Positions 53,264 to 64,000 of a stretch of 64,000 nt of DNA are shown here, one piece after another. Made by a program: the position numbers and the translations under genes. Every line of letters starts with the position of its first letter. The stretch's first letter is position 1. This stretch comes from Gammaproteobacteria bacterium (GTDB lineage: Bacteria; Pseudomonadota; Gammaproteobacteria; Nitrosococcales; Methylophagaceae): the NCBI GenBank assembly GCA_029248745.1, contig JAQWIT010000003.1, positions 248,001-312,000 on the forward strand, written 5' to 3'. Under the pieces are notes generated by a model. The model saw only the letters and a program-made list of their open reading frames with translations, did not search any database and was not told where the DNA came from.

Positions 53264-53479
53264 ATGACAAAAGCACAATCATTACAAGATCCTTTTCTAA
53301 ATGCATTGAGAAGAGATAATACGGCAGTGTCGATTTATTTAGTCAATGGCATTAAACTACAAGGGCAAATTGATTCGTTTGACCAATTCGTCATTTTATT
53401 AAAAAACTCGGTTAACCAAATGGTATATAAGCATGCCATTTCAACGATAGTGCCCGCGCATAATGTTGTGATCGAATAA
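53264..53479 (+). CDS. hfq: RNA chaperone Hfq
   Basis: Hfq is the hexameric chaperone for small RNAs. The 71-residue product is nearly all Sm fold: [40 protein letters not shown] and the Sm2 motif [15 protein letters not shown]. The C-terminal tail is almost absent, shorter than the E. coli 102 residues. GGAGAG precedes the ATG. It leads into hflX-hflK-hflC. Confidence 0.97.
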   Translation: MTKAQSLQDPFLNALRRDNTAVSIYLVNGIKLQGQIDSFDQFVILLKNSVNQMVYKHAISTIVPAHNVVIE

Positions 53480-53499
53480 ATCCTGAGGAGAGTATCTGA

Positions 53500-54642
53500 T
53501 TGTTTGATCGTCATGACAGTAACGCGGCATTTGATACATCAAAACCAATAGAAGCTGTTGTTCTCGTACATCTTAATTTTAATGACAGAAACTTTGACGA
53601 ATCAGAGCAAGAATTCATTGAACTGGTTAATTCAACTGGCGCCAGAATAGCCAAGATGGTACATGGTAAACGTCGAGCGCCAGACAGTAAGTTTTTTGCA
53701 GGCACAGGAAAAGTTGATGAAATCAGAGAACATGTTGCCGCCAGTGATGCTGCCGTGGTTATTTTCAACCACGAGTTATCACCAAGCCAAGAAAGAAATT
53801 TAGAAGCAAAGCTACAGTGTCGCGTTATCGCGAGGACAGGACTTATTCTGGATATTTTTGCTCGACGAGCGCGATCTCATGAAGGTAAACTGCAAGTCGA
53901 ACTTGCTCAACTCAAACACCTTTCTACACGCCTAGTCCGAGGTTGGACCCATCTAGTAAGACAAAAAGGCGGTATCGGCTTGCGTGGGCCCGGTGAGACC
54001 CAACTTGAGACAGATAGGCGGTTATTAGGTCAAAGGATTAAGTCTCTTAAAAAACAGTTGACCAAAGTGCGTTCTCAGCGCGAACAAGGTCGCCGTTCTC
54101 GACAAAGAGCTGATATTCCAGTTGTATCACTGGTGGGTTATACCAACATGGGTAAATCAACCTTGTTCAATAGAATGACAACATCGGAAGTCTATGCTGA
54201 TGACAGGTTGTTCGCGACCTTAGATCCAACCTTACGCCGTTTGAAGTTAATGAATACCGAAGCTTTAATTATGGCAGATACTGTAGGGTTTATTAGAAAG
54301 TTACCACATGACTTAGTCGAATCATTTAGTTCAACGCTTGAAGAAACCCGCAGTGCCGCATTGTTACTCCATGTCGTCGAAGCAGGCGCATCAGATAGAG
54401 AAGAGTTGATGTCTCAAGTGAATGAAGTATTACATGAAATCGATGCTGATGAAGTCCCACAGGTGATCGTATGTAACAAGATAGATAAGCTAGAAGATCA
54501 TCAGGCCAGAACAGATCGAGATAAAGATGGCCGAATTTGGCGTGTTTGGTTATCAGCCCATACCGGTGAAGGCATTGAGCTATTACGACAAGTTCTGCAG
54601 GAATATTTTCCAGAGCAAGAACAATTCACGATAGAAAATTAG
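53500..54642 (+). CDS. hflX: Ribosome-associated GTPase HflX
   Basis: HflX splits stalled or stress-damaged 70S ribosomes. The 380 residues have the HflX N-terminal domain (RRAPDSKFFAGTGKVDEI and GPGETQLETDRRLLGQRI). The G domain follows with VGYTNMGKSTLFNRMT, the switch segment ATLDPTLRRL, ADTVGFIRKLPH and NKIDKLE. It starts with TTG at 53500, with TGAGGAG about 9 bases upstream. Its position after hfq is standard. Confidence 0.95.
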   Translation: MFDRHDSNAAFDTSKPIEAVVLVHLNFNDRNFDESEQEFIELVNSTGARIAKMVHGKRRAPDSKFFAGTGKVDEIREHVAASDAAVVIFNHELSPSQERNLEAKLQCRVIARTGLILDIFARRARSHEGKLQVELAQLKHLSTRLVRGWTHLVRQKGGIGLRGPGETQLETDRRLLGQRIKSLKKQLTKVRSQREQGRRSRQRADIPVVSLVGYTNMGKSTLFNRMTTSEVYADDRLFATLDPTLRRLKLMNTEALIMADTVGFIRKLPHDLVESFSSTLEETRSAALLLHVVEAGASDREELMSQVNEVLHEIDADEVPQVIVCNKIDKLEDHQARTDRDKDGRIWRVWLSAHTGEGIELLRQVLQEYFPEQEQFTIEN

Positions 54643-54816
54643 CGTATTCTGCACAATAGACCTTGTTAAATTGAACTTTCATCCCCAGTTTGTTGACATA
54701 CTATGTGTAATAAGGGGAATGTTGTTGAATCAACGGTTCCCTATTGCAGCTTATGTCCGTAGAATAAGCATGTTTGTGTTTTAATGAATCTAAAATTTCT
54801 CAGCTTGGAGTGCTAA

Positions 54817-56013
54817 ATGGCTTGGAACGAACCTGGTAAAGGCGATAAAGACCCGTGGGGCAACCGTGATGACAAAGGCCCGCCTGATATAGATGAAGTG
54901 GTGCGTAAGATGCAGCGCAAGTTAGGCGGTATTTTTGGGGGTATTTTTGGCGGCGGTGGCTCAACCAGTGATACTGGGGGAGACAGTGGTGGTACTATGG
55001 GCTTTGGGCTCATTTTATTGGTCGCTTTCATTGTTTGGCTATTATCAGGTATTTACATTATCGACCCTGCCGAACGAGGTGTCGTTCTACGGTTCGGTCA
55101 GTACCAAGATGTAACTGAGCCGGGTCCACATTGGCACTTGCCAACGCCAATCGAGCGTGTTGAAATCGTTAATGTAGCTCAAAGTAGGAATGCTGAAATT
55201 GGCTATCGTTCAACGACAGGCCGTGTGGGTAGCACGATTCATTCAGAATCGTTAATGCTGACAAAAGATGAAAATATTGTTGATCTCAAGATTGAGGTTC
55301 AATACAGGGTTAAAGATGCAGCCTATTATCTATTTAACGTCAGAAACCCAGACTTAACATTACGCCAAATGACAGAAAGTGCGGTTAGGGAAACAGTAGG
55401 GCAGTCTGATATGGACTTTGTATTGACTGAAGGCCGTAGTGAAGTGGCAAGCCGAACTGGCAGTAACTTGCAAGGTATGTTAGACGACTTACAAACAGGG
55501 TTAGAGGTCACGAGTGTCAATATGATTGATGTTCAGCCGCCGGAGCAGGTTCAATCTGCTTTTGCTGACGTTGTTAAAGCGCGTGAGGATGAAGTAAGAC
55601 AAAAGAACGAAGCGGAAGCTTACGCTAACGATATCGTCCCGAAAGCACGTGGTGCGGGGTTCCGTTTAATACAAGAAGCCGAAGCGTATAAGAGTCAAGT
55701 TATTGCGCAGGCAGAAGGTGAGACGAGCCGTTTCCTTCAAGTGATGAATGAGTATCAAAAAGCGCCTAATATTACGACTGAAAGGTTGTACTTAGATGCA
55801 ATGGAGTCCGTCTATACAAGAAGTCAAAAAGTGATGATTGATGTCGATGAAGGCAGCAACAACATGCTGTACTTACCGCTTGATAAAATGCGTAGTATGA
55901 CACCTATTATTCAAAATAATAGTAGTGCCAATAATACGAAAAACTATCCATCATCCAGTTCGTCATCAATGGGTCAACGACCTACTGATGCCCGTATTAG
56001 AGGAGGTCGCTAA
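54817..56013 (+). CDS. hflK: FtsH protease modulator HflK
   Basis: HflK, with HflC, forms a periplasmic SPFH cage around FtsH. The 398 residues begin with a glycine-rich segment (MAWNEPGKGDKDPWGNRDD and a Gly run), then one membrane helix (LILLVAFIVWLLSGIYI). The SPFH domain starts IDPAERGVVLRFGQYQDV, and a coiled-coil follows (EAEAYANDIVPKARG). hflC begins 2 bp after its stop. Confidence 0.96.
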   Translation: MAWNEPGKGDKDPWGNRDDKGPPDIDEVVRKMQRKLGGIFGGIFGGGGSTSDTGGDSGGTMGFGLILLVAFIVWLLSGIYIIDPAERGVVLRFGQYQDVTEPGPHWHLPTPIERVEIVNVAQSRNAEIGYRSTTGRVGSTIHSESLMLTKDENIVDLKIEVQYRVKDAAYYLFNVRNPDLTLRQMTESAVRETVGQSDMDFVLTEGRSEVASRTGSNLQGMLDDLQTGLEVTSVNMIDVQPPEQVQSAFADVVKAREDEVRQKNEAEAYANDIVPKARGAGFRLIQEAEAYKSQVIAQAEGETSRFLQVMNEYQKAPNITTERLYLDAMESVYTRSQKVMIDVDEGSNNMLYLPLDKMRSMTPIIQNNSSANNTKNYPSSSSSSMGQRPTDARIRGGR

Positions 56014-56015
56014 AA

Positions 56016-56879
56016 ATGGCTCGTATTAACACAATTATTTTTCTAGCTATTGCGGCATTTATTATAGTCAGTTCATCTATCTTTTTCGTCGAAGAACGTG
56101 AAAAAGCGATCTTATTGAGACTGGGTCAAATTGAACGTGCCGATTATCAGCCGGGTATTCATTTCAAAATTCCATTTGTCAACAACGTGAAATTTTTTGA
56201 TGGACGAATCTTAACGCTGGATGCGACGCCTGCTCGTTACTTAACAGGCGAAAAGAAAAACGTATCAGTTGACTCTTTCGTTCTGTGGCGTATTGATGAC
56301 GTAGCAACATATTTTGAATCAATGGGTGGTAATGAAGCAAGAGCACAATCGCGTATTGCCCAAATCGTTAAAGATGGACTACGTGGTGAATTTGGTAAAA
56401 GAACAATCAAACAATTAGTATCTGGTGATAGGGTATCTCTGGTTTCAGAAATGATGTTATCAGCTAATGCTATTGCTAAAGACTTCGGTATTGAAATTGT
56501 TAATGTACGGATTAAGCGCATTGACTTACCAAGTGAAGTTAGTTCGTCAGTTTATACACGTATGGAAGCGGAACGTGAGCGGGTTGCTAGTGAATTACGT
56601 TCACAAGGTGCAGAAGAATCGGAAAAAATCCGTTCAGATGCCGATCGTCAACGTACGATTATATTAGCCGACTCAAGACGTGGAGCTGAAATTCTACGAG
56701 GTGAAGGTGATGCAACGTCGACTGAAGTTTATGCTAAAGCCTACGAACAAAATGCTGAATTCTACTCGTTATACCGTCGTCTGAATGCGTATAAAAACGT
56801 GTTCAATGGTAACGATATGCTAGTAATTGAGCCGAAAGGGGAATTCTTCACCCAGTTTGATAGTACGACAAAACAATAG
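56016..56879 (+). CDS. hflC: FtsH protease modulator HflC
   Basis: HflC is the partner of HflK. The 287-residue product has an N-terminal membrane helix (IIFLAIAAFIIVSSSIFFV) and an SPFH domain beginning EEREKAILLRLGQIERADYQ. A helical C-terminal region (RMEAERERVASELRSQGAEE) follows. It is followed after 3 bp by a DUF2065 gene, a common third member of this locus. Confidence 0.96.
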   Translation: MARINTIIFLAIAAFIIVSSSIFFVEEREKAILLRLGQIERADYQPGIHFKIPFVNNVKFFDGRILTLDATPARYLTGEKKNVSVDSFVLWRIDDVATYFESMGGNEARAQSRIAQIVKDGLRGEFGKRTIKQLVSGDRVSLVSEMMLSANAIAKDFGIEIVNVRIKRIDLPSEVSSSVYTRMEAERERVASELRSQGAEESEKIRSDADRQRTIILADSRRGAEILRGEGDATSTEVYAKAYEQNAEFYSLYRRLNAYKNVFNGNDMLVIEPKGEFFTQFDSTTKQ

Positions 56880-56882
56880 ACC

Positions 56883-57080
56883 GTGAATGAAACGCTGCTT
56901 GGAAGCCTGTTCATAGCAACAGCGCTGATGTTGGTCATTGAAGGTATAATGCCCTTTATCAATCCCGTCATGTTTCGGCGATCACTAATACAATTGATAG
57001 GAATGAGTGACCAAACCTTAAGGATCATAGGCTTATTAAGCATGTGTTTCGGTTTAGGCTTACTATATTGGGCACATTAA
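56883..57080 (+). CDS. DUF2065 family small membrane protein
   Basis: This 65-residue protein has two predicted membrane segments (LLGSLFIATALMLVIEGIMP and IIGLLSMCFGLGLLYWA) with FINPVMFRRSLIQL between them, the pattern of DUF2065 (YjeT-like). The function is unknown. It starts with GTG, 3 bp after hflC, and is 4 bp from hisZ. Its consistent link with hflKC suggests a role in the membrane complex, but that is inference. Confidence 0.85.
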   Translation: MNETLLGSLFIATALMLVIEGIMPFINPVMFRRSLIQLIGMSDQTLRIIGLLSMCFGLGLLYWAH

Positions 57081-57084
57081 CAAA

Positions 57085-60439
<3,355 letters not shown>

Positions 60440-60549
60440 CGTTATTTATTTCCATTTTTGAGCTGATAAAACAGCTAGTGTGCCATAGTTAACACTAAAC
60501 AGATAAGTTAGAATAGAGAACTATTTTACTGTAGAAGCAGGGGAAGTCT

Positions 60550-61803
60550 GTGTACAAGAAAAACATGACCATCGCTGGTTTTGATGATGAACTATTTGCT
60601 GCGATTAAGTCTGAAAATCAACGCCAAGAAGATCATATTGAATTAATTGCATCAGAAAATTACACCAGTCCGCGTGTAATGGAAGCGCAAGGCTCGTTAT
60701 TAACCAATAAATACGCAGAAGGTTACCCAGGCAAACGTTACTACGGCGGCTGTGAATACGTAGATTCAGCAGAACAACTTGCGATTGACCGTGCGAAGAC
60801 TTTATTTGGTGCCGACTATGCAAATGTACAACCCCATTCGGGTTCTCAAGCAAATGCTGCCGTTTATCTCGCTTTATTACAACCAGGTGATACGATTTTG
60901 GGAATGAGTCTGGCGCATGGTGGTCATTTAACCCATGGTTCTAAAGTCAGTGCATCAGGTAAAATTTATAACTCTGCTTCATACGGCATCAATTCCGAAA
61001 GCGGTGAAATTGACTACGATGAAGTCGCTGCCTTAGCGAAAGAACATCAGCCTAAAATTGTGGTAGCGGGTTTTTCTGCTTATTCACGTATTGTTGATTG
61101 GCAACGCTTTAGAGATATCGCAGATTCAGTCGGCGCTTATCTATTGGTTGATATGGCACATATTGCAGGTTTAGTGGCAGCAGGTCTTTATCCTAATCCA
61201 GTACAAATTGCAGATGTGACAACAACAACAACGCATAAAACACTACGTGGACCACGTGGTGGTTTAATTTTAGCGAAAGCGAATCCTGAGATTGAGAAAA
61301 AACTTAATTCAGCAGTATTCCCGGGTTTCCAAGGTGGACCATTGATGCATGTCATTGCTGCCAAAGCCGTTGCTTTCAAAGAAGCAATGCTGCCAGAATT
61401 TAAGTCGTATCAACAGCAAGTCATTAAAAATGCACAAGCGATGGCTAAAGTCTTTATGGCTCGAGGTTATGATGTCGTGTCTAAGGGCACGGATGATCAT
61501 TTGTTTTTAGTGAGTTTTATCGACGCAGGGTTAACAGGTAAAGATGTTGATGCATGGTTAGGTAATGCGTTTATCACGGTTAATAAAAATGCGGTGCCAA
61601 ATGACCCGCAATCACCGTTTGTCACATCAGGTATTCGTGTTGGTACACCCGCGGTAACAACGCGTGGCTTTAATGAACAAGACTCTGAAGCACTAGCAAC
61701 ATGGATGTGTGATGTTATCGGCAGTGGTGGCGATGAGACAGTGATTGAAACAGTGAGAGAGAAAGTCAAAGCTATTTGCCAAACTTACCCTGTTTACTCA
61801 TAA
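60550..61803 (+). CDS. glyA: Serine hydroxymethyltransferase
   Basis: GlyA interconverts serine and glycine with tetrahydrofolate, feeding one-carbon metabolism. The 417 residues show [36 protein letters not shown] and the PLP lysine in [19 protein letters not shown] at 60550 aligns with the E. coli start (M-x-K-x-x-M), although an ATG at 60565 is possible. glyA next to nrdR-ribD is a conserved gammaproteobacterial order. Confidence 0.96.
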   Translation: MYKKNMTIAGFDDELFAAIKSENQRQEDHIELIASENYTSPRVMEAQGSLLTNKYAEGYPGKRYYGGCEYVDSAEQLAIDRAKTLFGADYANVQPHSGSQANAAVYLALLQPGDTILGMSLAHGGHLTHGSKVSASGKIYNSASYGINSESGEIDYDEVAALAKEHQPKIVVAGFSAYSRIVDWQRFRDIADSVGAYLLVDMAHIAGLVAAGLYPNPVQIADVTTTTTHKTLRGPRGGLILAKANPEIEKKLNSAVFPGFQGGPLMHVIAAKAVAFKEAMLPEFKSYQQQVIKNAQAMAKVFMARGYDVVSKGTDDHLFLVSFIDAGLTGKDVDAWLGNAFITVNKNAVPNDPQSPFVTSGIRVGTPAVTTRGFNEQDSEALATWMCDVIGSGGDETVIETVREKVKAICQTYPVYS

Positions 61804-61890
61804 TTCAGAACTTGAAGATAAAGCTAGAGTCTATTGCTATACATAGGGCAAAAGGCGTTATAGCATGATGGAAATGGTTGGATACGGCAA

Positions 61891-61908
61891 CTGTGCGATG
61901 CTGCACAG
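61891..61908 (+). other. Short hairpin between glyA and nrdR
   Basis: CTGTGC (61891-61896) and GCACAG (61903-61908) form a 6-bp stem with a 6-base loop, ending 23 bases before the nrdR ATG. There is no T run, so it is more likely a leader structure or chance than a terminator. Confidence 0.3.
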
Positions 61909-61930
61909 CCAGAATCAAGGATCGTAGTGT

Positions 61931-62404
61931 ATGCGTTGTCCCTTTTGCGGTGCTGATGACACAAAAGTCATTGACTCCCGTTTATCGGCGGAAGCCGACT
62001 CAATACGTCGTCGCAGGACTTGTACTGGGTGTAACGAACGCTTTACAACTTATGAGACGGTAGAGTTAACTTTACCCCGGTTAATCAAGCGTGATGAATC
62101 ACGGGCCTTGTTCGATGAGAGTAAACTCAGAGCAAGTTTTTTAAGAGCACTAGAAAAGCGTCCTGTAAATACAGATGCCGTTGATAGTGCAGTGAATGGG
62201 ATCATCCATCGTTTAAGAGCCACCGGTGAACGCGAAGTGGCGAGTCGTTTAATTGGCGATTGGGTGATGGATGCATTACGCGAACTGGATGAAGTCGCAT
62301 ACGTTCGTTTTGCATCGGTTTACCGAAGCTTCCAAGATGTGAATGCATTTCGTGAAGAGATTGAACGGATGGAAAATACCTCAGAATCGGTTAAGAAGGA
62401 TTAG
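61931..62404 (+). CDS. nrdR: Transcriptional repressor NrdR
   Basis: NrdR represses ribonucleotide reductase genes in response to dATP/ATP. The 157 residues start with a zinc ribbon [20 protein letters not shown] and [12 protein letters not shown], giving four cysteines. An ATP-cone domain follows ([20 protein letters not shown]). No NrdR boxes were found in its own upstream region. It is followed 5 bp later by a small zinc-ribbon gene. Confidence 0.96.
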   Translation: MRCPFCGADDTKVIDSRLSAEADSIRRRRTCTGCNERFTTYETVELTLPRLIKRDESRALFDESKLRASFLRALEKRPVNTDAVDSAVNGIIHRLRATGEREVASRLIGDWVMDALRELDEVAYVRFASVYRSFQDVNAFREEIERMENTSESVKKD

Positions 62405-62409
62405 ACGAT

Positions 62410-62631
62410 ATGCTAAGAGTGATTGTTTTTTGTGATGTCTGTAACCCTCAAGGGATCCGTTATATTGAGCAGCAACACAACTCCGAAGATGGTGATGAGG
62501 GCGGGCGAAGAATTACAGATGGCCGTGCGTGGTATGAGGGATCTTTGACAGAAGCAGAACAAACCGGTTGGGTCATCGACGATGACAAGCACATCTGTCC
62601 AAAATGTGAAGCGCGCCGAAACAAAAGCTAA
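62410..62631 (+). CDS. Small CxxC...CxxC protein of unknown function
   Basis: I do not recognise this 73-residue protein. It has a first cysteine pair in FCDVCNPQG and a second in HICPKCEARR, consistent with a zinc ribbon wrapped round an acidic middle part (SEDGDEGGRR, GRAWYEGSLTEAEQ). It is encoded between nrdR and ribD and its stop overlaps the ribD ATG by one base (TAATG), so it should be made with RibD. The coupled position argues that it is a real gene. Confidence 0.75.
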   Translation: MLRVIVFCDVCNPQGIRYIEQQHNSEDGDEGGRRITDGRAWYEGSLTEAEQTGWVIDDDKHICPKCEARRNKS

Positions 62632-63725
62632 TGTCCCATGAATCGATGATGGCCCGTGCGCTGATTCTAGCAGAGCGAGGGCTTTACACAACAGCACCTA
62701 ACCCAAGAGTCGGATGCGTCATCGCTAAAGATGACGAGGTATTGTCTGAAGGCTGGCATCAAAAAGCGGGTGAACCTCATGCGGAAATTAACGCATTGAA
62801 TCAATTGGATGATAAATCAGCACTAGGTGCTGACTGTTATATTACGCTAGAACCTTGTAGCCATACTGGACGAACACCCCCTTGTGCTGATGCCTTAATC
62901 AAAGCAGGTATTAAACGGGCTTTTATCGCTATGGCCGACCCAAACCCATTGGTTGCAGGTAACGGCATAAAAAAACTAGAACAAGCAGGCATAACGGTTG
63001 TGACAGGTTTACTACAGCAGCAAGCTGAGGCCCTAAATCGAGGGTTCTGCCAGCGAATGAGACAAAACAGGCCCTATATTAGAAGTAAAATAGCCATGAG
63101 TCTTGATGGGCGTACCGCGATGGCCTCGGGAGAAAGTCAGTGGATAACAAGCCCTGATGCGCGACAAGATGTGCAAAAGTTACGAGCACAAAGCGGTGCG
63201 ATTGTCACAGGCATAGGCACGGTCTTAGCGGATGACCCATTGATGACGGTACGACCTTCACAATGGTATCCACAAGGACAAACAGTCAGACAACCGTTAA
63301 GAGTGGTTGTTGACAGTCAGTTTAAAATACCTAAGACAGCTAAGATACTGAGTGCTGAGGGTGAGATATGTATCGCAACCTGTAGCGATAAGAGCAAAGA
63401 GAATATTGCGGCCATTAAATGTCAGTACTTAGACGAACAAATTGACCTAACTGAGTTAATGAGTGAATTAGCAAAACGTGAGATTAATGATGTGCTGATT
63501 GAAGCAGGGCATCAGCTGAATGGCGGGCTTTTGAAAGCAGGTTTGATCGATGAGTTGGTGATTTATATGGCACCCAAATTAATGGGTAATAATGCGAAAG
63601 GGTTATTTCACTTACCGGCATTGAAGAAGATGTCGGAATGTATCGATCTGACGATTAGTGATATCAGAGCGGTAGGGTGCGATTGGCGTATTACCGCTAA
63701 ACCCAATCATTCTGAAAAAAATTAA
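62631..63725 (+). CDS. ribD: Bifunctional riboflavin deaminase/reductase RibD
   Basis: RibD carries out the second and third steps of riboflavin synthesis. The 364 residues have an N-terminal deaminase domain with HAEINAL and LEPCSHTGRTPPCADALI (zinc ligands). The C-terminal reductase domain has RSKIAMSLDGRTAMASGES and DVLIEAGHQLNGGLLKAGLI. It is translationally coupled to the upstream 73-residue gene and followed by ribE. Confidence 0.97.
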   Translation: MSHESMMARALILAERGLYTTAPNPRVGCVIAKDDEVLSEGWHQKAGEPHAEINALNQLDDKSALGADCYITLEPCSHTGRTPPCADALIKAGIKRAFIAMADPNPLVAGNGIKKLEQAGITVVTGLLQQQAEALNRGFCQRMRQNRPYIRSKIAMSLDGRTAMASGESQWITSPDARQDVQKLRAQSGAIVTGIGTVLADDPLMTVRPSQWYPQGQTVRQPLRVVVDSQFKIPKTAKILSAEGEICIATCSDKSKENIAAIKCQYLDEQIDLTELMSELAKREINDVLIEAGHQLNGGLLKAGLIDELVIYMAPKLMGNNAKGLFHLPALKKMSECIDLTISDIRAVGCDWRITAKPNHSEKN

Positions 63726-63743
63726 CGACAACGAGGACAAACC

Positions 63744-64000
63744 ATGTTTACCGGCATTATTGCAGCATTAGGTAAAGTACAAGCCATTGACGCAAAAGGC
63801 GGTGATGTCAGTTTAGATGTTGCGATGCAAAAGTTAGATCTTTCCGATGTCATATTGGGGGATAGCATTGCGATTAACGGTGTTTGTCTAACCGTAGTTG
63901 AAATCAATGATAAACAACTTGTGTTTGATGTCTCACGTGAGACACTAGACAGAAGCAGTTTAGGCACATTAAAAACAGGTTCACAAGTGAACTTAGAAAA
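63744..64000 (+). CDS. ribE: Riboflavin synthase subunit alpha, 5' part (partial)
   Basis: Riboflavin synthase joins two lumazine molecules to give riboflavin. The ATG at 63744 has GAGGA upstream. The visible 85 codons begin MFTGIIAALGKVQAID, the family N-terminus. GDSIAINGVCLTVV and FDVSRETLDRSSLG follow. The gene runs past the window end. It is 18 bp after ribD. Confidence 0.96.
   Translation, partial: MFTGIIAALGKVQAIDAKGGDVSLDVAMQKLDLSDVILGDSIAINGVCLTVVEINDKQLVFDVSRETLDRSSLGTLKTGSQVNLE

Overview
This window is chromosomal DNA from an AT-rich gammaproteobacterium. The gene content (cbb3 oxidase with its complete assembly set, BamD/BamE, IHF-beta, PP0621, HflKC-HisZ-PurA, Coq7) and the coupled sucC-sucD-nadE-glnB and glgC-GH57-malQ arrangements resemble the Methylophaga/Cycloclasticus (Piscirickettsiaceae-like) group. 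That placement is inference from gene order and protein style, not from a search.

Layout. 1-1.7 kb: end of rpsA, ihfB and a DUF498 gene. 2-10 kb: ccoNOQP followed by ccoGHIS, a full cbb3 terminal-oxidase locus. 10-16 kb: a relic EAL-domain gene, dtd and pip on the minus strand, then the tightly coupled sucC-sucD-nadE-glnB. 16-22 kb: bamD, an L,D-transpeptidase, an Lpp-like lipoprotein, suhB, typA and PP0621, followed by a decayed pilS. 22.4-27 kb: tRNA-His, rnr, a decayed cheV, coq7 and a PilZ gene. 27-29 kb: an unexplained pair, a small exported or membrane protein under a sigma-28-type promoter and a 380-residue protein built from 23 Trp-Tyr-Glu-Ala-Asn-type repeats. 29-39.5 kb: bamE/fur, recN-nadK, ndk-rlmN-pilF-ispG-hisS-pgi. 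39.5-46.5 kb: glycogen and alpha-glucan genes (glgB opposite glgC-GH57-malQ), then gcvH. 46.5-50.5 kb: anmK and an M23 endopeptidase opposite tyrS. 51-59.6 kb: rho-miaA-hfq-hflX-hflK-hflC-DUF2065-hisZ-purA. 59.6-64 kb: a beta-hydroxyacid dehydrogenase, glyA, nrdR, a small zinc-ribbon gene, ribD and the start of ribE.

The housekeeping genes are intact, while several surface, motility or signalling genes are broken: an EAL protein, pilS, cheV, the 3' end of pilF and a small exported protein. This looks like selective decay of motility and pilus control rather than random sequencing error, because essential genes nearby carry no lesions.

The strongest candidate for something undescribed is the WYEAN-repeat gene (27739-28881). 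Its W-Y-E-A-N core is kept at protein level while codons drift. It has a strong ribosome binding site and its own terminator, and it lies inside a perfect 12-bp inverted repeat. I recognise no family for it. No maturation enzyme, protease or transporter for a peptide product lies beside it, so its function is open.
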